A DNA stretch of 64,000 nt from NCBI GenBank assembly GCA_964384375.1, contig CAYLLN010000023.1, forward strand, positions 20,364-84,363. The letters run 5' to 3'. The notes under the pieces were generated by a model that searched no databases, was not told the DNA's origin, and was given only the letters and a program-made list of their open reading frames with translations. This DNA comes from CAYLLN01 sp964384375 (GTDB taxonomy: Bacteria; Planctomycetota; Planctomycetia; Pirellulales; Pirellulaceae). The translations under genes and the position numbers were made by a program. Shown here piece by piece: positions 26,201-33,391 of this stretch (position 1 is the first letter of the stretch; each line of letters starts with the position of its first letter).

Positions 26201-26335
26201 AAGCCGTCGGCTGAAAAACTGCTGAAAGTGGGCGACCTCATTTCGCCGCCGCAGCTCGAACCGGCCGAAGTCGCCGCCTGGACCAGCGCCAGCCGCGTGC
26301 TGCTGAACCTGCACGAGACGATTACGAGGAACTAA
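23267..26335 (+). CDS. Secreted PSCyt1-PSCyt2-PSD1 protein (DUF1549/DUF1553)
   Basis: This 1022-residue exported protein has a signal peptide (to about residue 24) and a PSCyt1 domain with CFVCH at 43-47. DUF1549 follows with CCECHSHKFDP near 327, then a middle region (about 430-600) that looks discoidin-like (NYPIANAIDGKGDTGW). DUF1553 ends the protein (RSNTPQQALVLLND). The middle differs from the LamG domain of the paralogue at 16996. At about residues 140-150 the sequence LRTPQSALRNP is encoded by a CCGCACTCCGCAAT tandem repeat, which looks like intrusion of a simple repeat into a linker. It starts a second operon with the Uma2 and DUF1501 genes. Confidence 0.88.
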   Translation: MRRCTLPFASTAFALLTLVALANAAEPKISFTRQIKPVLANKCFVCHGPDEKERKAEMRLDVRDDAVPAYIKPGDGEHSEVYVRITTDDADLKMPPTASKRPGLTPDEIALIRKWIDQGAEYDAHWAYVKPKRHDVPELRTPQSALRNPIDPFIAAPLEEQGLSLAPAADRRTLLRRLSFDVIGLPPTAKQLAEFEADQTPEAYEKQVDRLLASKHFGERMAVYWLDVVRYADSAGYHSDNHRDVWLYRDYVIDSFNNNLPFNQFVIEQLAGDLLPSATGRQRIASGLNRLLQTTEEGGAQPKEYTAKYAADRVRNTASIFLASTMGCCECHSHKFDPFTHQDFYRFAAFFADVSEKAVGRQDQTKVATPEQEQQLSEFEAKLTDAKKQYAADTPELTAARAKWEVAAKADLDSGKNAWLTVKPAKLESQGKTKLDVADDGLVTTSGPNPAKETYTITLPAEAAGIRGLRLEALTDANFPNKGLSRSNGNFVLTDVEVAAVGADEKATPVKLAAVEADFSQENYPIANAIDGKGDTGWAVAGHEKPADHAAVFAFAEPVGGPGVKLVVKLKHDSQFAGHNIGRFRLSLTTSETPSISGTGVPADVAAALQTEIDKRTPQQVAALDAHFRKIAPELAEVRGQIAKLEADKNLLIDSFPTTLVSTATAPRMVRVLPRGNWLDDSGEAVQPGIPSFLALSDASQKRSDDARLTRLDLARWMVSPDNPLTARVFVNRVWKLAFGRGISRSLDDFGSQGPLPTHPELLDWLAVDFQESGWDVKRLFKLMLMSRAYQQSSVPSDAALAKDPNNDLFSRQNRYRLDAELVRDNALAVSGLLVTKIGGPSVKPYQPAGYWQYLNFPTREWASDKGDNQYRRGLYTYWQRTFLHPSLAAFDANSREECTVERPRSNTPQQALVLLNDPTYVEAARALAGRVLTEGGDTTPERLEFAYRTVLSRSPRPEEAEVLTALLHKHQREFTADKPSAEKLLKVGDLISPPQLEPAEVAAWTSASRVLLNLHETITRN

Positions 26336-26386
26336 AGACTCAGGCTTCCAGCCTGCCGACCGATTGGAGTGCCAAGGAGACCGAAC

Positions 26387-27034
26387 ATGAGCATTGCGGA
26401 ACTCGCGCCGACGCCACTTCCTCGTCGGCCGGCACTGCGCCTCGATGCCGGGTCGAATGGTTCGCTCATGTCCCTGGATGCGTTTCAATCGATCGCTTCG
26501 GACGATGTTGACCGTCGGTTTCGCTATGAGCTGATTAACGGAGTTGTTGTTGTGAGCCCTCCACCCGACGATGCGACGCAGGGACCAAACGAACGGCTCG
26601 GAAATTGGCTGTGGATATACAGCCAGCAACATCAAAGTGGCAAGGTTCTGGATGACACGATGATGGAAAGGGCGGTACGAACCAAGGTTGGCATTCGTAT
26701 CGTAGATCGCGCCCTGTGGATCGGTTTCGGCCATCCTATTAAATCGCAGCGCGATCGCGCGACGATCCTCGTCGAGTTCGTTTCACTTGGTAAGAAAGCT
26801 GCTCTCCGCGACTACGAAACCAAACGCGATGAGTACCTCGAGTTTGGAGCGAAAGAGTATTGGGTGATTGATCGGTTTCGTCGCACGATGACGGTTTATT
26901 TCCAGTCGCCCGCCAATCCCGCTCAGCGGGTCGTTGCCGAGTCCGAATCCTACACGACACCTCTCCTTCCCGGATTTGAATTGCCGCTGAAACGCTTACT
27001 GGAGCTGGCCGACCAATACGCAGACGACGAATAA
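26387..27034 (+). CDS. Uma2-family (DUF820) PD-(D/E)XK-like protein
   Basis: This 215-residue protein fits the Uma2 family of putative restriction-endonuclease-fold proteins: FRYELINGVVVVSPPP near residue 45, ATILVEFVSLGKKAALRDYETKRDEYLEFGAKEYWVID near 125-160, and a C-terminal LLPGFELPLKRLLE. The Asp normally four residues before the conserved Glu (PDLVVEV) is Thr here, so nuclease activity is doubtful. The family's function is unknown and it is abundant in planctomycetes and cyanobacteria. It sits between the PSCyt/DUF1553 gene and its DUF1501 partner. The start at 26387 follows AAGGAGA. Confidence 0.75.
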   Translation: MSIAELAPTPLPRRPALRLDAGSNGSLMSLDAFQSIASDDVDRRFRYELINGVVVVSPPPDDATQGPNERLGNWLWIYSQQHQSGKVLDDTMMERAVRTKVGIRIVDRALWIGFGHPIKSQRDRATILVEFVSLGKKAALRDYETKRDEYLEFGAKEYWVIDRFRRTMTVYFQSPANPAQRVVAESESYTTPLLPGFELPLKRLLELADQYADDE

Positions 27035-27048
27035 CGCTGGAAGAAACT

Positions 27049-28476
27049 ATGACGCCCTCGATTCCCACCCTCCTCCGCCGCTCCTTTCTCAGTCGCACCG
27101 CCTGCGGCATCGGGGCGGCAGCGCTTTCGACACTGCTGCGCCGCGATATCCGTGCCGCCGAAGCAGGCGCTAATTCGCTTGCCAGCCGCGGTCTCATCAA
27201 CCCGCTGCACCTGGTGCCCAAGGCGAAGCGGGTCATCTTTCTGACGATGGCCGGCGGACCGTCGCATCTCGAATCGCTCGATTACAAGCCCAAGCTCGCC
27301 GAGATGCACGGCCAGCCGATGCCCGAGTCGTTCACCAAGGGGCAACCCATTGCCCAGCTTCAGGGAGCCCAGCTCAAGTGCTTCGGCCCACAACACCCGT
27401 TCAAAAAGTATGGCCAGTCCGGGCAGGAAATCTGCGAGCTCTTTCCACAGATCGGCTCGGTCGCCGACGACATCTGCATCATCCGCTCGCTCCGGACCGG
27501 GGCGATCAACCACGATCCGGCTCACACCTTCATGAACACCGGCACTACGATCTCCGGCCGGCCGAGCATGGGGGCCTGGCTTACCTACGGCCTCGGCGCC
27601 GATACCGACAATCTCCCCGGCTTTTGCGTGATGACCTCGACCGGCAAGTTCGGGCAGTCACAGCCTATCGCCAGCCGGCAGTGGAGCGCGGGCTTCCTGC
27701 CGAGCAAGTACCAAGGGGTCGAACTGCGGGCCAAGGGGGACCCCGTCCTCTATGTCACGCGCCCCGCCGGCGTGTCGCTCGCCCAGCAAGAGGACGTCGT
27801 CGCCGCGGCCGGCCAGCTCAACCGCCTTGCCGGCGATGCCGTCCACGACCCCGAAATCGCCACCCGCGTCGCCCAGTACGAACTCGCCTTCCGCATGCAA
27901 ACCAGCGTGCCGGAACTGGTCGATATCTCGGACGAGCCGCAAAGCGTGCTCGACCTCTACGGCACGCCCGGTGCCGACGGCACGTTCGCGGCCAACTGCC
28001 TCCTCGCCCGCCGCCTGGCCGAGCGCGGCGTCCGTTTCATTCAGCTGTACCATCGCGACTGGGACCATCACGGCGGCATCAAGGAGCACATGGCCGGCAC
28101 CGCCAAGGAAGTCGATCAGGCGTGTGCCGCCTTGATCACCGACCTCAAAAATCGCGACATGCTGAAGGACACGCTCATCGTCTGGACGGGCGAGTTCGGC
28201 CGCACCCCCATGGCTCAGGGGAACGGTCGCGACCACCACATGAAAGGCTTCTCCGTCTGGCTGGCCGGCGGCGGCATCAAAGGGGGCGTCAGCCACGGGG
28301 CGACCGACGAACTGGGCTACAACGCCGTGGACAACATCGTCGAGGTCCACGACCTGCACGCCACACTCCTGCACCTCCTCGGCATCGAGCACGAGCGATT
28401 CACCTACCGCTGGCAAGGACGCGACTTCCGCCTGACCGACGTCAGCGGACATGTTGTCCAGCCGATCCTGGCCTGA
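27049..28476 (+). CDS. DUF1501 family secreted protein
   Basis: This 475-residue protein begins with a twin-arginine-like signal (LLRRSFLSRTACGIGAAAL) and has the DUF1501 hallmarks RVIFLTMAGGPSHLESLDYKP, SLRTGAINHDPAHTFMNTG, VWTGEFGRTPMAQGNGRDHH and GVSHGATDELGY. It lies 14 bases after the Uma2 gene, forming a three-gene operon with the PSCyt/DUF1553 gene at 23267. About 60 residues of the GEFGRTP/GRDHH region are highly conserved with the copies at 20964, 44556 and 58815. Confidence 0.88.
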   Translation: MTPSIPTLLRRSFLSRTACGIGAAALSTLLRRDIRAAEAGANSLASRGLINPLHLVPKAKRVIFLTMAGGPSHLESLDYKPKLAEMHGQPMPESFTKGQPIAQLQGAQLKCFGPQHPFKKYGQSGQEICELFPQIGSVADDICIIRSLRTGAINHDPAHTFMNTGTTISGRPSMGAWLTYGLGADTDNLPGFCVMTSTGKFGQSQPIASRQWSAGFLPSKYQGVELRAKGDPVLYVTRPAGVSLAQQEDVVAAAGQLNRLAGDAVHDPEIATRVAQYELAFRMQTSVPELVDISDEPQSVLDLYGTPGADGTFAANCLLARRLAERGVRFIQLYHRDWDHHGGIKEHMAGTAKEVDQACAALITDLKNRDMLKDTLIVWTGEFGRTPMAQGNGRDHHMKGFSVWLAGGGIKGGVSHGATDELGYNAVDNIVEVHDLHATLLHLLGIEHERFTYRWQGRDFRLTDVSGHVVQPILA

Positions 28477-29062
28477 CCCCAAAATACGGTAGCCGTCTCG
28501 CCTCCCGTTGCCGCGCCTACCAATCCAGCGGAGTCATACTTTTCGCCTCCTTTCGTTCTGCCGCGAGCAGTAATATTCCACCGCAAACCTTTTCCTGGAA
28601 GCTACTTACGCACATTCATAAGTATCCCTATTCCAAGGGATTCGATTATGAATCGTATGACTCGCCGCCAGTAAATCCCGCCTGCCGGGCGGGACTGTTG
28701 GTGGGTCCGGCCTGCCGGGCCGGACCTCTGCACGTGAGGACTCGCCAGCGGGGAAGCCCGACGCGTCAGCGAGGGAACCGTTCGCCGGGTGCCACGACCC
28801 ACGCTTGCGTAGGCGTGCCCAAAGTCACCAAGTTGCCAAAGACCGTGCGGCTACCTACCCCGTCCTGCGCGCGCCTGCCGCTATAACCTAGATGCGCCAG
28901 TGGACAGAATTATTGCATTATACTGGCAGGTTGTTACAATTCCACGCTCTCCTGCATCGCCCCCGCGATTCGGTTACAAACGAGCCACTGCGACAATTGG
29001 CGGGGTTTGAGCTGATTGGACAGTAGATCGTACTTGGTGGTTAGGTTAGCGGGTCACGTAAT
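28477..29062. repeat. Non-coding stretch with three dispersed palindromic repeats
   Basis: No gene is seen between these converging genes. It holds two perfect palindromes: TCCCGCCTGCCGGGCGGGA at 28676-28694, and GGTCCGGCC with GGCCGGACC at 28704-28726. A copy of the AAGCCCGACGCGTCAGCGAG-type repeat lies at 28754-28776. The last also occurs inside the kinase gene at 56433-56455. The palindrome at 60704-60726 resembles the first. Confidence 0.6.
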
Positions 29063-29734
29063 TCACGCTCTCCGCCCGGCTAAAAACTCGCTTACCGCCT
29101 CCCGCGCGGCGGGGTCGATTGTTAGCTCGTGGATGGTCCGGTTCGCTCCGATCACGAGGTTGTTCGGTCGCGCGGGGGACCAGGCGACGCGCGTGACGGC
29201 GGGCCAGGGGAAGAACTGGCCGTAAGTGACGATCCCGTGCTCGCAGAATTCGACCGAGTAAATGTTCGTGAGCCAATGGTCGAGCGTGAACCGCCAGAGG
29301 AGGCCTTGCCCCACAAGGACGTAGAGCATGTTGAGGTTGAAGCCACCCAGGCGGCCAAGCGTTAGGAACCCCTCCGGCAGCACAAAAACCGACATCAGTA
29401 CGCCATCGGCCACGACCGCGGCCAGGAGCAGCCAGGAGATCAGCTTGCGCCGCGAGTCGCTCATCGGTCGGGCCGAGACGCGCAACAGGACTTGCCCCGC
29501 GGCTTGGCGTTCCCTCCTCCGCCGCAGCGACTTGAAGCCATAGAAGGCAGCAGCAATGGCAGCGACGAGCACCCAGTGGATCACGACCTCACCGGCCCGC
29601 ATCGGCGGCAGCGTCCGCAGCCGAGCCGCCGAGAGGGCCGCCACGACGCTCACGACGGCCATCACGCCCAGCAGATGCGCGAGGCCCAGTTGTCCCGGCT
29701 GAAAGCGCTCGCTGTCGTGCTTTGCGTCGGACAT
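29063..29734 (-). CDS. Uncharacterised membrane protein
   Basis: This 223-residue protein has four likely membrane spans (about residues 19-38, 48-66, 98-118 and 130-150) and a soluble C-terminal domain (SVEFCEHGIVTYGQFFPWPAVTRVAW) that resembles the soluble part of other small bacterial membrane proteins with a PH-like fold. I do not recognise a named family with confidence. It is transcribed divergently from the gene at 29800, with 65 bases between the starts. Confidence 0.6.
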   Translation of the reverse strand: MSDAKHDSERFQPGQLGLAHLLGVMAVVSVVAALSAARLRTLPPMRAGEVVIHWVLVAAIAAAFYGFKSLRRRRERQAAGQVLLRVSARPMSDSRRKLISWLLLAAVVADGVLMSVFVLPEGFLTLGRLGGFNLNMLYVLVGQGLLWRFTLDHWLTNIYSVEFCEHGIVTYGQFFPWPAVTRVAWSPARPNNLVIGANRTIHELTIDPAAREAVSEFLAGRRA

Positions 29735-29799
29735 ACTGAAATCCGATGGCTGCTGATGGCCGCTCCATCCGCTCCTGATAATAGTCCGAAGGGCACGCG

Positions 29800-30342
29800 A
29801 TGGGTCTATTCAACTGGTTTCAGAAAAAGCCGCTACCGGTTTCGTTGCCGCAGTTGTGCTACGACGTGGCCTACTTCATTCTGCCGCATTACGCCTTCGG
29901 CGATCTGGCGAAAGTCACCGATTTGTGCCTGAATACTCCCAGTGCCGCCGGACCTTTTTTCTACTTGATGGCGACGTCGGCGCGGAAGATCGAGCCCGTG
30001 ATGGATGACGCGAAGCGCTTCCGTTGGCATCACGGACAGTTATCCGAGGGGAGCGAGTATTTCGTTTTGGAGTATCCGTCGTCTCCTCCGGTCGATATGT
30101 CCAATATGTCGATCGAACAGGTGATGAACAGCGAACAGAAGCTTGTTCTGGCACCCCATTTCTCGGCGATAGTGCGGCGACCAAACGGCGTCCAATATTT
30201 CGTACTCGGGCAATCGCCCATGGGGGGCGGGACGACACTCCGCTGCATTCTGCCAGAGGGAATGAACTGCAACCTGGGTCCCGGACCAAAACCCGAGTTA
30301 TTGCTCTTTCTCGACGTGATTCGCACGTGCGAGACAAGATAG
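29800..30342 (+). CDS. Uncharacterised cytosolic protein
   Basis: This 180-residue protein starts MGLFNWFQKK, has no signal peptide and contains mixed alpha/beta sequence (SEYFVLEYPSSPPVDM, QYFVLGQSPMGGGTTLRCI). It resembles planctomycete proteins of unknown function with no assigned domain. The divergent neighbour shares the intergenic region. Confidence 0.55.
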   Translation: MGLFNWFQKKPLPVSLPQLCYDVAYFILPHYAFGDLAKVTDLCLNTPSAAGPFFYLMATSARKIEPVMDDAKRFRWHHGQLSEGSEYFVLEYPSSPPVDMSNMSIEQVMNSEQKLVLAPHFSAIVRRPNGVQYFVLGQSPMGGGTTLRCILPEGMNCNLGPGPKPELLLFLDVIRTCETR

Positions 30343-30487
30343 GATGCCCATAAAGCATTGGTACCGGCCTCGCGCCAGTTCGCTTTTGTCGTGACGTGCG
30401 GAATGCGCACCGCTGCGGCGCTCGCGACTTCTCCCCCGAAGAGCGCAATACGCCGGCTATCTATTCCGATCCCCAGCCAAAACTTGA

Positions 30488-30516
30488 TTGACTTGCCATT
30501 TCCCCAGAGTTAGCAT
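30488..30516 (+). promoter_or_regulatory. Candidate sigma-70 promoter for the envelope cluster
   Basis: TTGACT, 17 bases, TAGCAT. It lies about 150 bases before the gene at 30664, in an otherwise gene-free stretch (30343-30663). Confidence 0.45.
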
Positions 30517-30663
30517 CCGAACAAGGCTGAGTCTGAAGAAAGCTCAGTCTCACGAAGGCCGAGGCGGGCGGCATTCGCTGCGTGCGATGAGTCTGGTTTT
30601 TGCCACGGATCGCGGTCAGGGCGATTCTCCCTTCCGGAGAGACGACTTTCTGGAGTGACGACG

Positions 30664-32283
30664 ATGACGGCTTACGGGTGTCGGATCTTGTGTCTCGCTA
30701 CGCTGGGGATCGCCGCCAGCGGGCTGTTCGCTCCGTCGGCGCGGGCCGTCACGCCCGATAGCCCCGAAGTCCGCAAGGTGATCGACAAGGCATTCGAGTT
30801 CCTCTCGACGGCGGACGACGGCCGCGTCGGCGGCAAGTGCCTCATCGGCCTCACCTTCCTCAAGGATGGCAAGGATGAGACGCACCCCAAGATCGCCGCG
30901 GCGGTTCAGTCGTGCCAGAACCTCGCCAAGGCCGACGCGGCCGCAATCAATGCCGACATCTACAGCACCGGCATCGCGATCATCTTTCTCTGCTCGCTCG
31001 ATCCCAGCAAATACAGTGCGGAAATCCTGAAGCTCAGCGAATCGCTCCAGCGGCGGCAGAAGTCGCACGGCGGATGGGGCTATCCCGACAAGCCGACCGG
31101 CGACACGTCGATGACGCAGTACGCGGTGCTGGCGTACTGGGAAATGTCGAAGGTGGGGTTCAATCCGTCGCTGGAATCAACCGAGCGGGTGGGGAACTGG
31201 CTCCTCCGCACGCAAGACCCCGCCGGTCACTGGGGCTATCAGGGAAAAGAGGCCGAGGGACGCGTTTCGTTTGACCTGGTGAAGCAAGACAGCGCTCGTC
31301 CCGGCATGGCGGCGGCGGGCCTGGGGGCGACATACATGGTGTCGGATTTGCTCGGCCTGGGTGAAACCACGGTGCAGGTCGATGCGACGTTGCCCCCCGC
31401 CCTGCGACCGCTTGGTCGCGGGCAGGCCCAGCAGGCCCGCACGCGCAAAGTCGATGCTCGCAAGGTCCGCGCCGCCCAGGAGCGGGGCCGCGAATGGATG
31501 CGGAAGAACTACACGATCAAAACCGAGACGTTCGGCTACTACTATCTCTACGCCCTCGAACGCTATCAGAGCTTCCTGGAGGCCGCCGAAGGTCGCACCG
31601 CCAAGGAGCCGCGGTGGTACAACGAAGGCTTCGCGTATCTGAAGAAGGAGCAGCTCGAGAACGGCAGTTGGAAGGATACCGAGGGACTGGACGCGGTGAA
31701 TACGGCGTTCGCCACGCTGTTCCTCCTGCGCAGCACGAAGAAGGCGATCGAGCGGTCGAAGACGTTCGGCGAAGGAGCCCTGCTCGCCGGCCGTGGTTTG
31801 CCGGAAGATCCGCAGGCGGTCCGCATCCGCGGCGGGCAGATCGTCTCGAAGAAGCTCGATCTGTCGGTTGGCGAACTGATCGATGTCCTCTTCCAGCCGG
31901 AACACGACTCGTTCGCGGCGGCAGCGGCGGATATCGACTATCTCCGCGATCAGTTGCTGGCGCTGAAAGCTGAAGAGCGAGCGCCACACCTGGCCCGGCT
32001 GCGAACGCTGGCCGCCAGCGGCGTCGGCGACGCCCGGCTGACGGCGGTGAGGGTGATGGGTCAGCTTCGCGACCTGGAGAGCGGCGAGGCTCTGATTCGA
32101 GCGCTCGACGATTCCGATTGGCGGGTTGTTTTGGCGGCGGACGAATCGCTGCGGCTGATCGGCCGCTCGGTCACGCCCACGTCGCTCGGCGAGAAGCCCG
32201 AGGAAAAGGCGCGCGCCGCCGCCAGCGCCACATGGAAGCAGTGGTACGTGACGATTCGCCCCGACGTGCAGTTTGATAAGTGA
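30664..32283 (+). CDS. Secreted prenyltransferase/squalene-oxidase-repeat toroid protein
   Basis: This 539-residue protein has a signal peptide (to about residue 30, ending SARA). The alpha/alpha-toroid repeats of the prenyltransferase/squalene cyclase fold are seen as HGGWGYPDKPTGDTSMTQYAVLAYW, AGHWGYQGK and GSWKDTEGLDAVNTAFATLFL. Aspartates of the squalene-cyclase DxDD catalytic motif are not evident, so a structural or binding role is more likely than cyclisation. The C-terminal 100 residues look like HEAT repeats (ARLTAVRVMGQLRDLES). ATG 30664 is chosen over GTG 30655. It is the first gene of a five-gene run of envelope proteins. Confidence 0.72.
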   Translation: MTAYGCRILCLATLGIAASGLFAPSARAVTPDSPEVRKVIDKAFEFLSTADDGRVGGKCLIGLTFLKDGKDETHPKIAAAVQSCQNLAKADAAAINADIYSTGIAIIFLCSLDPSKYSAEILKLSESLQRRQKSHGGWGYPDKPTGDTSMTQYAVLAYWEMSKVGFNPSLESTERVGNWLLRTQDPAGHWGYQGKEAEGRVSFDLVKQDSARPGMAAAGLGATYMVSDLLGLGETTVQVDATLPPALRPLGRGQAQQARTRKVDARKVRAAQERGREWMRKNYTIKTETFGYYYLYALERYQSFLEAAEGRTAKEPRWYNEGFAYLKKEQLENGSWKDTEGLDAVNTAFATLFLLRSTKKAIERSKTFGEGALLAGRGLPEDPQAVRIRGGQIVSKKLDLSVGELIDVLFQPEHDSFAAAAADIDYLRDQLLALKAEERAPHLARLRTLAASGVGDARLTAVRVMGQLRDLESGEALIRALDDSDWRVVLAADESLRLIGRSVTPTSLGEKPEEKARAAASATWKQWYVTIRPDVQFDK

Positions 32284-32334
32284 GGTCAGCGGCCAATGGC
32301 CTGGGTTCGTATGTCTTCCTCGCTGACGCTGCGG

Positions 32335-33126
32335 ATGCATGTGAATTCCTCGCTTGCGCGTCGGGTTAGTATCTATTGCGCTCTGCTGATGGCAGCCGGT
32401 TGCGGCGGCGGTGGGGCGGCGGCGATTCCCGATCCCGGTTCACCGACCGCCGCGGAGCCGGCTGGACCGCCGCCGGCACTGGCGACAAAGCTGGCCCCTC
32501 CTCCTGCTGCCGAAGCAGCGGGATCGGGCGCTGCCGCGGCCGACGCTCAGATCGCTCGCACGGCCGAGGTCGCGGCCAAGCTCGCGCCGGACCTCGCCAA
32601 GGTGTCGTTTGAGGGGTCGGCTCCCAGTTCGCTCGTCGTCCAGGGCGGTGGACGCCAGGCCGATCTTCCCAAGGAGGAAATTCCGCGGCACCAGCGGTGG
32701 GAAATCCGCTTCCCGCCGGGGAATTCGATCGAGTCGTACACCCGCCAGCTCGACTATTTCAAGATCGAGATGGGAGCGATCGGCGGCGAGGACCACATCA
32801 CGTATCTCACGAACCTGTCGAACCCCAAGCCGAAGACGCGGCCGGGCTTTGCCACCGATGAATCGCGGCTGTACCTCGTCTGGCAGCGAGGCGACATGCG
32901 CGAGGCGGACGAGCAACTCGCCCAGCGGGCCGGCGTTCGGACGGCGGGCAAAGTGCTCGCCCACTTCCTGCCGGCGGAGGTCGAAACGGAACTGGCCCGC
33001 CTGGAGGAGGCGTTCGCCAAGCAGCTCAACGTCACGAAGGTCGGCCACACGGTGTTCGGCATTCGCTCCGCGGGGGGCGATACGTTTCGGTTCTACGTGA
33101 TCGAGCAAAAACCTGACGAGCGGTGA
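32335..33126 (+). CDS. Putative lipoprotein
   Basis: This 263-residue protein has a lipobox (LMAAGC, Cys at about residue 23 from ATG 32335) followed by Gly-rich and Pro/Ala-rich linker sequence, then a folded domain (about 120-263: HQRWEIRFPPGNSIESYTRQLDYF, FGIRSAGGDTFRFYVIEQ). A start at 32296 gives a longer, less typical signal. I recognise no family. It follows the toroid gene by 51 bases and would be lipid-anchored in the envelope. Confidence 0.6.
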   Translation: MHVNSSLARRVSIYCALLMAAGCGGGGAAAIPDPGSPTAAEPAGPPPALATKLAPPPAAEAAGSGAAAADAQIARTAEVAAKLAPDLAKVSFEGSAPSSLVVQGGGRQADLPKEEIPRHQRWEIRFPPGNSIESYTRQLDYFKIEMGAIGGEDHITYLTNLSNPKPKTRPGFATDESRLYLVWQRGDMREADEQLAQRAGVRTAGKVLAHFLPAEVETELARLEEAFAKQLNVTKVGHTVFGIRSAGGDTFRFYVIEQKPDER

Positions 33127-33141
33127 GCCAACCCACACCAA

Positions 33142-33320
33142 CCCGACGCACCAGCGAGGGAAGGGCAGACAAGACCCGCAACCACGAATCGCACGAATCC
33201 AACGAATGAGGCAGCCGTGTTCGCCAAGCAGCGTCCATTTCATTCAACGCAAAGTCGCCAAGGGCGCGAAGGTGCAGAGAGGCGATTGAATGCTCTGCGA
33301 TCTTTGTGCCTCTGTGTTTC
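33142..33320. repeat. Cluster of three different dispersed repeats
   Basis: 33142-33161 is a one-mismatch copy of the CCCGACGCGTCAGCGAGGGA-type repeat. 33179-33207 is a single copy of the ACGAATC-iterated 29-mer that bounds the GxxExxY unit at 42923. 33249-33320 is a degenerate copy of the AACGCAAAG...CTTTGCG palindromic element found at 36773, 39213 and 47009. No gene is seen between 33127 and 33391. Confidence 0.6.
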
Positions 33321-33391
33321 TACAAATTCATCGCTGCAGTGAGTTCGCGTCTTCCCCACTGACTTCTCGCGCATAAGTACGGCAACACGGC

